From Adenanthera pavonina (lineage: Eukaryota; Streptophyta; Magnoliopsida; Fabales; Fabaceae), in the NCBI GenBank assembly GCA_026686845.1, contig JAIVEN010000020.1, forward strand, positions 8,645,501 through 8,709,500: 64,000 bases of DNA. Reading direction: 5' to 3'. The translations under genes were made by a program, and so were the position numbers. The notes below the pieces were generated by a model. That model did not search any database. It saw only the letters and a list, made by a program, of their open reading frames with translations, and was not told the origin of the DNA. Shown one piece after another: positions 1-10,782 of the stretch; positions within the stretch are counted from its first letter, which is position 1; each line of letters opens with the position of its first letter.

Positions 1-425
1 TGATGCCTGTTATTTCAATTGCTAAATATAAAAACGGATCCACCACGTACGCTTCTTATTTAATTAATATTTTCTTTATTTTTTTGCTACGCGTCACCTT
101 GCTTCTCCAGTTCTCTTCTCTTTTTTTTTTAAATTTTTTTGATACAGTAGCATACTAATAACTAATAAATAATTTTTTATGTAGCTGAAGAAATATTAAT
201 ACTTTAACCACTCATCAATTATAAAATAAAATATTATTGAAAAAAAATAAAAACAAATTAATTTTTTATTCAATTATTTAGTATCAATACTACAAGAATA
301 GATTCACGTATTGTTAAGATTAATTGGGTAGCTCTTCTAATATGGTTTTTTTCATCTATAATGTTTAGATCCTCAACTTTATTTAAGGGGAATCAAGTTA
401 CTTTTACTTAATCCAACCTTATTGA

Positions 426-597
426 TACTCATTCTAATATTAAAAATAAGAAAATTTTGATAAAGTTGTATTAGTCAAAAATATAAAAAAATTTATACAT
501 CTAGTGTAATAAATGAAATATTCCAATAATATTCCTCATTAGTTTAAAAAAAGTTATAACTCTAAAAATTTTCTTATATCTAAGATCGGATGGAGTA
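426..597. mobile_element. Stowaway-like MITE in left foldback arm
   Basis: Short inverted-repeat element with TA-flanked ends, starting TACTCATTCTAATATT and ending with ATATCTAAGATCGGATGGAGTA. The ends resemble the Stowaway consensus (TA followed by CTCCnTCCG). It is about 172 bp, with AAAATTTTCTTAT-type inner inverted repeats. Its counterpart sits at the mirror position in the other arm. Confidence 0.65.
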
Positions 598-710
598 TTA
601 AAGTAGTTGGATTAAGTGTAAGGAACTTAATTTCCTTGTGAATGGAAAAAAATATTTATTATCCATTTTATTGGGAAATCAAGTTCTTTCAATTAACCCA
701 ACTACTTTGA

Positions 711-886
711 TACTCCATCCGCTCTTAAATATAAGAAAATTTTTATAAAATTATAATTTTCTTTAAATTAATGAGAAATATTATTGAATATCTCATTTAT
801 TATACTAGATTTATACATTTTTCTTTTTATTCTTTTACTAATACAACTTTTTTAAAATTTTCTTATATTTAATATCAAAATGAGTA
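711..886. mobile_element. Stowaway-like MITE in right foldback arm
   Basis: Starts TACTCCATCCGCTCTTAAAT and ends with ATATCAAAATGAGTA. It is about 176 bp with Stowaway-like ends and TA target sites. It is the mirror-image copy of 426-597, so the MITE was probably already present before the arm was duplicated in inverted orientation. Confidence 0.65.
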
Positions 887-1274
887 TCAACGTGATTGAA
901 TTAAATAAAAGTAATTTAATTTTCCTTAAATAAAGTCGAGAGTTTAAACATTATAAATAAAAAAAATCATATTGGAAGAACTACCCAATTAAATTTAACA
1001 ATACTTAAATCTATTCTTGTAATATTGATACTAAATAGTTGTATAAAAATTAATTTATTTTTAATTTTTTCTAACAACATTTTATTTTATAATTGATAAG
1101 TGTTTTAAAGTATTGATATTTTCTCAGGTACATGAAAAAATATTTATTAGTATAAAAATGTGTCTTGATTTATTTAGCTACTGTGTCAAAAAAAAAAAGA
1201 GAGAAGAGAATGGAAGAAACAAGCTTACTAATGGCAAAAATTAAAGAAAATATTATTTAAATAAGACATGTACA

Positions 1275-1320
1275 CGGTGCACTTCTTCAAAAGAAGTGCA
1301 CCGGAAAAAGAAGTGCACCG
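1275..1320. repeat. Short perfect hairpin plus third copy of the motif
   Basis: CGGTGCACTTCTT (1275-1287) and its exact complement (1291-1303) are separated by 3 bases. The motif AAGAAGTGCACCG then recurs directly at 1308-1320. It lies just outside the right arm of the large foldback. Confidence 0.8.
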
Positions 1321-1439
1321 GATCCACTTCCACTTCGAATGACCACAAAGGTGAGAGAGGTGAGTTTAACAGTAGTATGGAGAGAAGACCCAATGGATGT
1401 CTAGGTTCCCAATGCGGTGGAGGAGAAGGTGAGGGAGCA

Positions 1440-1676
1440 ATTGTTGGAGATAATAGTTAAAGAAAATGTGTTTTAAAAAAATTAAATTAAATTGATTTTA
1501 ATTTTCCATTTTTACGTCAATTGTTAAATTTTTACGTCCGTTGTCAATAGCATCAATGTAAAAGAGACAACATAAATAATTTTATTTATAAAAATGCCAC
1601 CTATCATTTTTCTGAGTCCGTTCCTCATACAACCGACATAAAAAATGGGACATAAAATTGAGTTTTTGTACTAGTG
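1440..1676 (+). mobile_element. Orphan right end of a CACTA element
   Basis: The segment ends in TTTTTGTACTAGTG (1663-1676), the complement of CACTAGTACAAAAA, which is a CACTA-type terminus. It is preceded by subterminal sequence with repeated TTTTTACGTC-type motifs (about 1510-1545) and a related copy near 1630-1655. No matching left end is visible in the window. The body may include the foldback at 54-1265. Confidence 0.55.
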
Positions 1677-1979
1677 CGTTGAAAGCTACACATCCATGCA
1701 ATCGCTATCCAGCTTGTTTACGATTTTTGTACATTATGATATTTTTTAATTTGATTGTTGTTGAAAATAGTGGTTGTGGTATGTGAAATTTTATATTTTT
1801 TGAAATTGATGGTTTGATTTTGTGAAATTGATTATTTTATTTACCTCAATCGAAATCAATGATCTGTTTCTAGCAAATTGGATTTGATCTGGATTATCAA
1901 AAAAAATGATTTTGATCTAGATGTTGCCGTTTGCTTTGTGGCTATCAATGATTTGATTTTTTTTTTAAAAAAAAAAAAT

Positions 1980-2195
1980 AGAAGACTCTTTGTTGGTGGT
2001 TCTACTATATAACAACAGTCAACAAAAGGGTTTTTTCCTTTTTTTTAATAAAGACCTCTATTGGCTGTTATTATGTAGAACTGCCAACAAAAACCTATTT
2101 TTTGTTGGCAGTTATAAACAGCCGACAACGTAACTTACCTTGGTGCTCAATTTGTTGGCAGTTTAGAAGAACCAAGGAAAAATTCTGGTGTAGTG
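1980..2195 (+). mobile_element. Orphan right end of a second CACTA element
   Basis: It ends in AATTCTGGTGTAGTG (2181-2195), the complement of CACTACACCAGAATT, a common eudicot CACTA terminus. Subterminal repeats of the type TTGGCNGTTATnnnnn...GCCAACAAAA lie at about 1990-2165 in both orientations. The left end is not in the window. It may enclose the orphan end at 1676. Confidence 0.65.
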
Positions 2196-2210
2196 ATAAT
2201 AAATCAAGAA

Positions 2211-2458
2211 GATTCAATTCCCATGTCTCAAGAGATGAATAAGATATAATGAAAGATAGGCTTGAAAGATGGCTATTACTGGGAAAGATGAGCATCAATG
2301 TCTTTGATTTCAATAGCCAACTGCATGAGAGAAGATTCAATTCCCATGTCTCAAGATATGAATAAGATATAATGAAAGATAGGCTTGAAAGATGGCTATT
2401 ACTGGGAAAGATGAGCATCAATGTCTTTGATGATTTCAATAGCCAACTGCATGAGAGA
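2211..2458. repeat. Tandem duplication, unit about 123 bp
   Basis: GATTCAATTCCCATGTCTCA starts at 2211 and again at 2334. The two units are nearly identical for their full length; the second carries an extra GAT near 2430. An open frame runs through on the - strand only because the unit has few stops. No protein family is recognised. 2459-2880 is AT-rich with nothing recognisable. Confidence 0.9.
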
Positions 2459-2880
2459 GGACGGGTTAGGAATATTGATAAAGAATGAATAATTCCTAAA
2501 TAATTAGGATTATTTATTTTTATCATTAAATAATTAAAATTTTAAACATAAATATGTTATTAGGATATTTAAATTATTTTTTAGATTTAATTTAAATTTA
2601 TTAGGATTTAGATTTTTTCTTTTATTTATTTCTAGGATTTAGTTATTTAAATTGGAAATTATCTTTTATTTAGATTTAAGATTTTTTAAAAAGAGATACC
2701 TTATCTTAGAACCCTAGCTAGTAGGACTAGAATTTGAACTCTATAAATAAGAACTATTTAGTTGTATTAAAACTTTGATTATTGATTTAAATTATAATTT
2801 CAGTTAATTCTCTTAATCAAGTTTTTCATTTTTTCCCTCATTTGAGTTTTTTTCTCTCTCCTTTTTTGTTTCTCTCTATT

Positions 2881-3260
2881 CACTACTACAAAAAGCATCA
2901 TTTTACATCTGTTATTTTGGGTTTTTTATATCTGTTTTTGACGTGACGTAAAAGTTATAGACATAAAAAGTATATCATTTTACGTCTATTAAAAAATAGC
3001 CATAAAAAGTAATGTCTTTTTGCAACTGTTATTTGACTAACAGTCATAGAAAGGTCACTTTTCTACGGTAACCTTTCCAAATAATAGGCGTAGAAAAGTG
3101 ACCTTTCTATGGCTATTTTTACAACAACAACCATAGAAAGTAAGTTCACCTTTATACAACAAACAACTTTTTAAGGCTGTTTTTAAAAAAATAGACATAG
3201 AAAAGAAGCCCTTGCATGTAATTTTTATCAAAAACAGCCCTATAGGTTGTAAATATAGGT
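2881..3260 (-). repeat. Left terminus and subterminal repeats of element C
   Basis: The terminus CACTACTACAAAAAGC is followed by repeated short motifs in both orientations, such as TAGACATAAAAAG, AATAGCCATAAAAAG, ACAGTCATAGAAAGG, CCATAGAAAGTAAG and CTTTCTATGGCTATTTTT. Such clusters bind the element-encoded protein in known CACTA elements. The motif set differs from that of A and B. Confidence 0.7.
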
Positions 3261-3364
3261 TGTGTATAGATAGTTACAAGGCATTAATATATACAACATT
3301 TAACATATTGTTCTAAACTATTCCAATCAATCAAAACTAATCTATGTGATAACAAAATATATTC

Positions 3365-4335
3365 AAATGAATCAAAAAAGAAATTATGACCACATGTTCC
3401 AAATGTAGTCAATTTCTTACTGGAGATAGGGACGGTCATCATTGAAGTGTTGTAAGTTTAAAACTTATATCAACACAACTCATAGTGAGAAGTCATAAGG
3501 GAAAAAAAACAAAGTTATAGATAATATAATTACCTTATATAATGAGTCAACATTACCAATAATTATGCCATACATTTCTCTCATAACACATAGTAAACCA
3601 TACTCTGTTCCCCTCAGCAGGTAGAGAGATTAAAAATCAACAAAGAAAATGAGCAAAATCAAAATACTTGGATTAATTTTCTTTAAGGTTAGGATAAACT
3701 ACATATGTACATTTAGATATTTTCATTATGTTATTTTTGGCTTCTTGTATGTGTTTCCCATCCCTTATTTCATATGTTTTCATAGCCCTATAATCAAATA
3801 CATGAAAGAAAGTAAATTGTAGACTAAAATCTATTTGATATGTCACATGTGATCACAAACCAGAGTTTTACACAAATATATACTTATAGTTGAACTACAT
3901 CACTAAAATCTTTGGGTGATTTTCCATTCTTCTTTTCTTTAGGTGCTTTTCCACCATTTTTTACTTTTGGTGTTTTTCCATCATTTTTACTAGAGTTATT
4001 TTTCTTCTTTTCTTGGGAGCCATCTTTCTTGTCTTTATAAGAATCAAACCAGTAGGTGGTGCACTGCTCAAGGCATAACACCCACAACATCCAATGATTA
4101 CTACAATATATCAATTAATGTTAATATCATATCAATTACAGAAAGTTTAATCACAACTACTTATTTGTATATGATTTTCAGACTTGTTACCCATAATGGA
4201 CTAGCACCAACCAACATGACTTAGGGCTCTCTATAATTATATTTCCAATGTAGTTTTCCCTGTCACCCTCTCCAAACCCCATACTTTGGATATGATATGG
4301 ACAAACGAATTCATATTTCTCATTTCTTCTTAATT
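3365..4335 (-). pseudogene. Element C gene 2, distal part: Ulp1 (C48) protease domain
   Basis: Reading leftward from the A insertion, the first piece (4335 to about 4185) contains EKYEFVCPYHIQSMGFG, matching the start of plant-transposon Ulp1 domains. After an intron, the next piece (4114-3884) has NHWMLWVLCLEQCTTYWFDS, giving the catalytic His (NHW) and Asp (WFDS), followed by a lysine-rich repeat of the type GKxPKxKK. Further left, about 3620-3534, GTEYGLLCVMREMYG aligns with the GTECGYYVM active-site block, but the cysteine codon is TAT (3600-3602). A last piece at about 3480-3365 resembles the usual C-terminal EIDxIRxxW segment, with stop codons. The gene is therefore broken and the protease inactive. 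The N-terminal half lies at 20,341-22,260. Confidence 0.7.
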
Positions 4336-4458
4336 CACTACTACAAAAATGGGTTTTCTAGGTGGTTATTTTTAACTTTTCTTGGCTGTTATGAATTGCC
4401 TACTATTGGAGTACCATAAAAGGAGGTGATTTTTATAGGCGGTTATATAAATAAAAAA

Positions 4459-4496
4459 AATATTTTGATACTGGATTAATCCAGTATCAAAATATT
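4459..4496. repeat. Perfect 38-bp palindrome
   Basis: The two 19-base arms (4459-4477 and 4478-4496) are exact complements with no spacer, centred on GGATTAATCC. It lies about 120 bp inside the left terminus of element A. Confidence 0.95.
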
Positions 4497-4499
4497 AAC

Positions 4500-6490
4500 C
4501 TACTAAACCCATTGACAAAAAATTTATTATATTAAAAAAATCTTCAAATTAATATTAACTTTATCAATAAACCAAAGAAATTACATACGTTAATCCACAA
4601 AAGCAAAAAAACAAAAAAAAAAGACTTAGGATACAACTTAAACAATAAAAAAAGAAACACCTAACATACAATCTAACAGAAACCATAACAAAAATAAACT
4701 AGCAGTAGCAGATAGCAAGGATTAACCAAACTGAATCTAAAATCTTTGATCTTCTTCATATGTAGGTCTTGCCAAGATTGTTCCATACACCTAACATAAA
4801 CTGAAAATAAATACAAGCCAAATTAGTCTATGTCCTTTTATTATCCAAAAAAAGAAGATCAGCTAATGAAGCTTGCATGTTCCATAACATGATTATATTT
4901 TGGCTGCTCATCAAGGAGCCAATTACTATAGTGAAAACTTACCCCAATGCGTGGTCACCCAGCAAATCTATAGCAGGCAAAATGCCTCTATTCACAGCAA
5001 ACCATTATGCAACACAAACATTACTATATAACTAAAAAGGGAACCAAAATGGTAGAGTCCAATAATTGCTTGTTTCTACGTGAAGTCACTATGAACAAAT
5101 GAACAAATGAACACAAGGTTGTTATTATGACCAGTAGGTACAAAACATGAACAGTAAGCCACATTGAGTGAATACCAATCCAAATAATAAGATACTTTAA
5201 TGATCCCCAATGTTTTCCTCACTTCCAGAAGACCAAATCAATAAGAGAGTACTTATAAAAACTTGTCAGGTTGCAAACTTGATAACATAAATACATGATT
5301 TGAAGAAAACTCACGTGAGAGATTTTCCCTTGAAGATAATTGGAGAAGCAACTGAAGTGAATATGCAAAAGTCAATGTACAACTGATAGGAAAAACAAGG
5401 GAAACAAGTGATTAGCACTTCACAAATTAAAGCAGAATGAGTGCCCACAATCAGAAAATACGTAAACTTGCCAGGTAAAACAAGAAGAACTGGCCAAACT
5501 TTTAAACGTCAGGTTTCAAACTTATGTCCTACAAATAGCTGCAACCTGGATAACAAAACAGCAAAAGGTATGTCCAACTATATCTCAATAAAGATAATAT
5601 CTATTTCATTTTGGCAATGACCGTACTTCAGTACAAAACTTTTAAACGTCGGGGAAATGATTGTTGTATACATTGATGTAGAGCTTTTAATGATAGTAAA
5701 CAAAAGAATAACATTAGTACTACAAAATGAATCATCATTTAAAATGCATACCCAAGCCAATGGCATTAGAACCCTTCATAATTTTAAGCCTCTTGCAAGT
5801 GTGATGAACATCCTGTAACAACAAAAAATAATAGTTTAAAGCAACAACGCAAAACAGAGGCATAATAATTACATGCAAATAAAAGTATAGAGCAAATTAC
5901 AAAAGCAATATAAGTAGATTAACACATGCCAATAGGAACTGGAAATGAAGAAGTCATAAAATCAAAGACAGCAGCAAAATGTTTAACAGGATCTTATTCT
6001 ACTCTTTTAAACTCCCACATATACAATTTTCAAATAGATCAACAATGTCTAACTTCCACCTATGTAGCATTACTATTGATAGTTAAACCTATTTCCCTGC
6101 ACTACAAATCCACAAGGAAGTCATGTTTTAAATTGTATTTTACTCAAGAATAACATGTATCTTGAGATGCCATTTCTTCAGCTAGAGAAGACCAAATGTT
6201 TGGATGCAATAAACATGCCTAAAATATTTTATCTTGGTTAATTATAGCACATTGGTTGGGGTAACTTTATTTTTTTAAATTGAATTAGGTACCTCCCCTA
6301 CACATACAAGAATTATACATCACAGACATATATAAATTAGCTTTAGGTAAAAAAATATTTATAAATTAACTTATAAATCCCATTGTTTAAAACATAACTT
6401 ATGCATAATGTTTTCCATTTTCATAGGAAACCCAACAGATATTGATATTGCCAAAGCCCAAGAACCCAAAAAAAAAGAAAGAAAGAAAGA
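4500..6490. other. Interior of element A, non-coding
   Basis: About 2 kb with no usable ORF longer than 75 codons and no recognised domain. Short exon-like stretches on the - strand occur at about 4995-4950 (ending in a GTAAG-type donor, reading RGILPAIDLLGDHALG) and about 5816-5760 (after a CAG acceptor). Neither was identified. A short AAAG-rich tract is at 6471-6495. Confidence 0.5.
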
Positions 6491-6492
6491 AA

Positions 6493-6652
6493 AAGCTTAC
6501 TTGTCTTGGTCAACGTCAAGCTCAAGAAACTTGTGGTGTGATTGAGGAACATTCTTCCGACCAGTTTCAAACTCAAGGTAACTCATGTACGTACTATAGA
6601 CATGTTCTTGCAACTTGTTGAAATTTAATTTTCCATTATTATAATTATCCAT
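6493..6652 (-). pseudogene. Captured EF-hand gene fragment, exon c
   Basis: The - strand reads DNYNNGKLNFNKLQEH, an EF-hand loop and following helix. The same frame continues through YMSYLEFETG and ends with FLELDVDQDK before a GTAAGC donor. This order (EF-hand, YxSYxEFETG linker, FxELDVNKDK of the next EF-hand) matches reticulocalbin/calumenin-like plant EF-hand proteins. The rest of the same gene is at 18,545-18,858, on the far side of element B. Element B (left end 6663) inserted in or at the edge of the intron before this exon. Function in the source gene: calcium binding, probably in the secretory pathway. The copy here lacks most of the gene and cannot make the full protein. Confidence 0.7.
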
Positions 6653-6662
6653 TCATTTATAT

Positions 6663-7115
6663 CACTACTACAAAATTGAAAATTGTTGGCGCATTTATAT
6701 AGACGGTTATTTGTAAAAACGCAAAGAAATGTCAAAAGGGAGATTTTTATAGGCAGTTGTTTAAATAACCGTCTACAAATTTGTTAATAATTTAAAAATA
6801 AAAAAATAAAAATATATGGAGTAAATAAAGAAGGAGGTTATTTAAAAAAATCGCCTACATTTTTTTTTTAGAAATATTAAAATACATAGGCGGTTGTTTT
6901 AAATAACCACCTACATTTATTTTAAATATAATTTTTTTTAATTTTAATTTTAAATAAAACATTGGCAGTTAGTTTAAATAACCACCTTCATTTTATTTAA
7001 TATTAAAAAAATACAAATATAAACCTAGGCGGTTATTTTAAATAACCTCCTAGGTTTAATTTTAAAAAACAAATGTAGGCAGTTATTTTAAATAACTGCC
7101 TACATTTGTCTTAAC
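6663..7115 (+). repeat. Left terminus and subterminal repeats of element B
   Basis: Repeated units of about 30 bases of the form TAGGCGGTTNTTTTAAATAACC...CCTACAT lie in both orientations at about 6700-6780, 6830-6920, 6960-7000, 7025-7060 and 7075-7110. Each pair can fold into a short hairpin. They are the presumed binding sites of the element-encoded protein. Confidence 0.75.
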
Positions 7116-10100
7116 CTAATCTATTTCTCGAGTGCGGTCACGTACTTCAGAAACAATCTTTCGGCCACGTACTTCAGAAAAAAAATTTCTTACTTGCCGT
7201 CACTCCACAAGTCTCTGGCTCCTGTCCAATTTCCACCTCCACGCCGGCCGGTTGTTCTTCCTACCAGTCTCCACCTTCAGCATCTCTCTAGGTCACACTT
7301 CATCGGTCCAGTCTATCTGTGACATCTCCGCCAAAAAGCAGTAAACTTCGTTCCTCCCCAATCCAGTGTCATCTCACTTCTGAAGCAAACATTCCTTCTT
7401 CAATCAAATTCAAAGGCACCTAGATTCGAACTACATTTTGCTCTTGTACCCACACTAAAGGCAGGTATAGTTAATTACTTTGTTGTCTTATTGTTATTCA
7501 GATCTGATAAGTTCAGTGATAATGAAATTAACTGCAGTCGCAATTTACTGAGTTATCTGGGTGAGAAGACACGAGAAGCTTTGGCAGAAGGATAATGAGC
7601 CTTTGGTACTCAACGGGAGGGAACCATGCATGTGTATAGGTATGTTCTTCTTTATTTTCATACTTTATATATATATATTTTAGTATATTATGCGTAGTAG
7701 CTTGATGATGTAGGACTTGAAATATGGTTGTCTTAGAGATTGTATACAAGTTTTAAAATTTGATGAAAGTATAAGGTAATAATTGTTAACCCAATAAAAA
7801 GAAGTAAATGGAAACTAAGAAACACTTAAGAAAGTTACAAAGCGGAATCTCCTAGTAAATATTATATCTTTAGAGTTAGGTTTTTACAGAATCTAATAAA
7901 ATTATATTAATCTCACTTAATGAGATAAGACTGTTGTTGCTGTTAATATATATGGGGGGAAAAGTGATACAAAATAATAACTATATGCAAAATTCACATT
8001 TTATCTTTGCGGACATTTTTTTATATTTTTTAAATATATTATATACATTCATTTTTGTAAATTTAAATTATATGAATTAGTGAGAATTATAGCAGTACAA
8101 CTTAATAATATTCAATACTTCATTGTCCAATGACAAGAGGCCATGTCCTTTCTTTCTGTTTGTATTTTTTTTAATGGCATGGATTCTATTTGTTACTATA
8201 TGTATTAGCATAATAAATCATGGTCAAATGGCCTGTCTAGGGTTCATGGTGTGTATGATTGATTAGATTTTGCACAATAGGTTTGGTCCTCTATTAGGTT
8301 ACCAGAATCATCCCCATGCTTTTTGTGTGGATTTTGAATTGTTGACTTAGCCAACTTTTTTAAGTGACTTAATTGCAAGCAAAAACACTGGACTTGTAGA
8401 CTTGTCAACAAAAGCACCTTATATATAATTCCATGATGACTTTTCATGGAAATTTAAATCCTGCCTTTTAGAAAATCACTGTTAATAAGAAATTAGATTT
8501 TTGGTCTCTAATCATTGTGCTTTTTTGCTGTCAATTGTTACTTCCATGGTACATTGTCTCTTGACAGAAATTTTCACAAGCACAAATATATCCCCTGTAT
8601 AATTCTATTTATTCCTATTATTTTCTCCTGTCTTTTATGATAAGGTTACTAAAATATGTCCCTCTTTCCCCTAATTTCAGGATGAGAAAAATTTGATTTG
8701 GTATTCAGGACAGCAGGAAAAAAACTTGCGGTTGAGTGCAGTTACAAAAATTATTCAACAATAGGGAAATGCATGAAACAAACATTAATGCCTTTTCACT
8801 TATTTCACTGTCCACATGAGTCTAAGAAAAAGAACTAACTTGTTTTAGTCTAATAAATTGCTCCCCATTTTCAGATAAAGTCCTAAAAGTTAAGTCAAAT
8901 TGGGAAGGAGTACCATTCATTTTCTCTAATTTATGCAAATGGTGAATACTCACTTGATCTGGTAATATGTGTTTTTGCTTTATTCATAAACATTTCATGC
9001 TTTTTAAAAATTCTAATTCCAGTTTCAATTCTTGTCAAATTTATCGCTTTTTGACTAGATATGCAAGGACAAAGCACAGGCCACTTCTTGGTTTTTGGGC
9101 TTGAAAGCTGTAATTTCATAAATATGCTGCATTACTTTCTCCCCAGAGGTCTTATTTCTTTCCTTTCATGTCCTTTGAAAAAGCTTATACTTGAAAGTAA
9201 AGTCTTAGATATTTTCCTGTGATTGCCTCTGACTTTGTTCCTTTTAAGTTTTATTCTAACTATTAATGAAAAAACTGATTGATCTTTCCTTCATGACATT
9301 ATCATTACTGTTCGAATGATTGAATTAGGGTTCATACCACACGTTAAATTATTGCTATACGTTAGTTACATACTATGATAATCAAGGTTTCTCAAGTGAT
9401 TTTGATAAAAAATATTATTTTATTTTTCTAAAACCCAATTAGTAAGAGAGAATTAAGAGACTACCAAACTAAATCTCATGCAGATAAATAAGATAGGATT
9501 TTTTACACATTACATAAAGTGTGGATTCTTTTATTGATTGGAAGCTGTAATATTGGTTCTGAATCTCTTTTTTTGAATAATTTGAAGATTATGAGTTACT
9601 GTGGTTTCTTGTGCACTTCTTTTCATTAATATTCTCATATTGTTTACTTAATCATTGTGCATGTTGATTTTACTAGGTTGTTCGCTAGAATTGTTGATTC
9701 TTTAGTGTCTATCCTATCTAAAAAGTGGTGCTGATTGAGATCCAGAGATTAGTGAGTAGGTAAGCTATCATCTTGGGCTTTTTTTCATCATGGGGAGAAT
9801 TATGCAGCTTCTCATTTCAAGACTTTCGTAGTTTTTTTTCTTTAAACATGCCTTAAACATGTTAATCCACAAATCCAAAAGAAATTACTTAGTTGCATTT
9901 GGTCATATTGTAAAATTATTGGTGTGATGCCTACAACTAATTTCTTTGAGTGTTTATTAGGCCAAGCCTATATCTTTCAAAGAAATCTGGTGTTTATTGT
10001 GCCAAGGAGAATAGATCTGTCATTTCTTCAAATTATTCACAGGTATTGATTTTAACTTTTGATCTTTATATCAATTATGTTCACTCAAGAGTTATTATAT

Positions 10101-10782
10101 AGATCAATACCATGTTATGGTGGGATCAGCTTGAATTTATTGTGCACAATAGGTTTTGTACATGTGACCATCGTGAACTCTGTTTGAATTTATAACTAGT
10201 GGTGTACATGTTAGATATACTGTAAATAAATCCAAATACTCCCACCTAACCATAGTTACATGAAACTAGCCTATAGCTTAGTTTATTTATCAAACATGTT
10301 AGCTCTTTGCTTGTAATGTGTTTATGACTTAGTAATGCTATAAAATTTTGTGAATTATGGATGGCAAGTTAATAATAGAGGAAGCATAACCACAAAAAAG
10401 ATTTCAATATTCAATGAATAGCTCTTTGGTTGTAATGTATTTGTTTGGTAAATCAAAGTAATCTTCTCCTAGCCTTTTTGTTTCTATAGTTTATTTGGAA
10501 CTTCATTTATAACATATATCTTGTCGTATTGGTTATGGAAATCTGTAATTCTAGATGAATTTATATTCTATCTATGCATTGACTTCCTTTATCTGTAGCT
10601 TTTTTTTTTATTTCTATATTATTTTGATTATGATTATATAGCTTAGGCTGTTTGGGATTGGCTGAAAAATGGTCGTACTTATAATTGGAAAGTCTAACTT
10701 TCTTGTGAGATATTGTTGTAGAATTATTGCACCCTCAACTTTTAGAGGAGGCTTTGCCAAAATTGATACACCTCTCAGAAGT
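7116..10782 (+). other. 5' non-coding region of element B
   Basis: About 3.7 kb between the subterminal repeats and the transposase start. A less AT-rich, CT-rich block at 7130-7345 looks like a transcribed leader: it contains a direct repeat of CACGTACTTCAGAAA (7139-7153 and 7167-7181). A second exon-like block at about 7535-7640 is followed by a GTATGT-type donor. The rest is AT-rich with no recognised coding sequence. This agrees with the long untranslated leader and introns usual in CACTA elements. Confidence 0.45.

Larger units (their letters stand above)
54..1265. repeat. Long foldback (inverted repeat, 17-nt spacer)
   Basis: The left arm (about 54-645) and the right arm (about 663-1265) are imperfect reverse complements over roughly 590 bases. 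Only 17 bases (646-662) separate them. Matching landmarks include the CTCTTCTC plus poly-T tract at 113-130 against poly-A plus GAGAAGAG at 1190-1208, and AGTATCAATACTACAAGAAT at 281-300 against its complement near 1015-1035. Similarity continues weakly outward to about 44 and 1279. No ORF of note is present. A transcript would fold into a long hairpin. It may be a foldback or Mutator-like element; no transposase is visible. Confidence 0.85.

Noticed and set aside
2095..2526. 143-codon open frame on the - strand
   Set aside because: It runs through a tandem duplication and across a CACTA terminus, repeats itself because of the duplication, and shows no domain.
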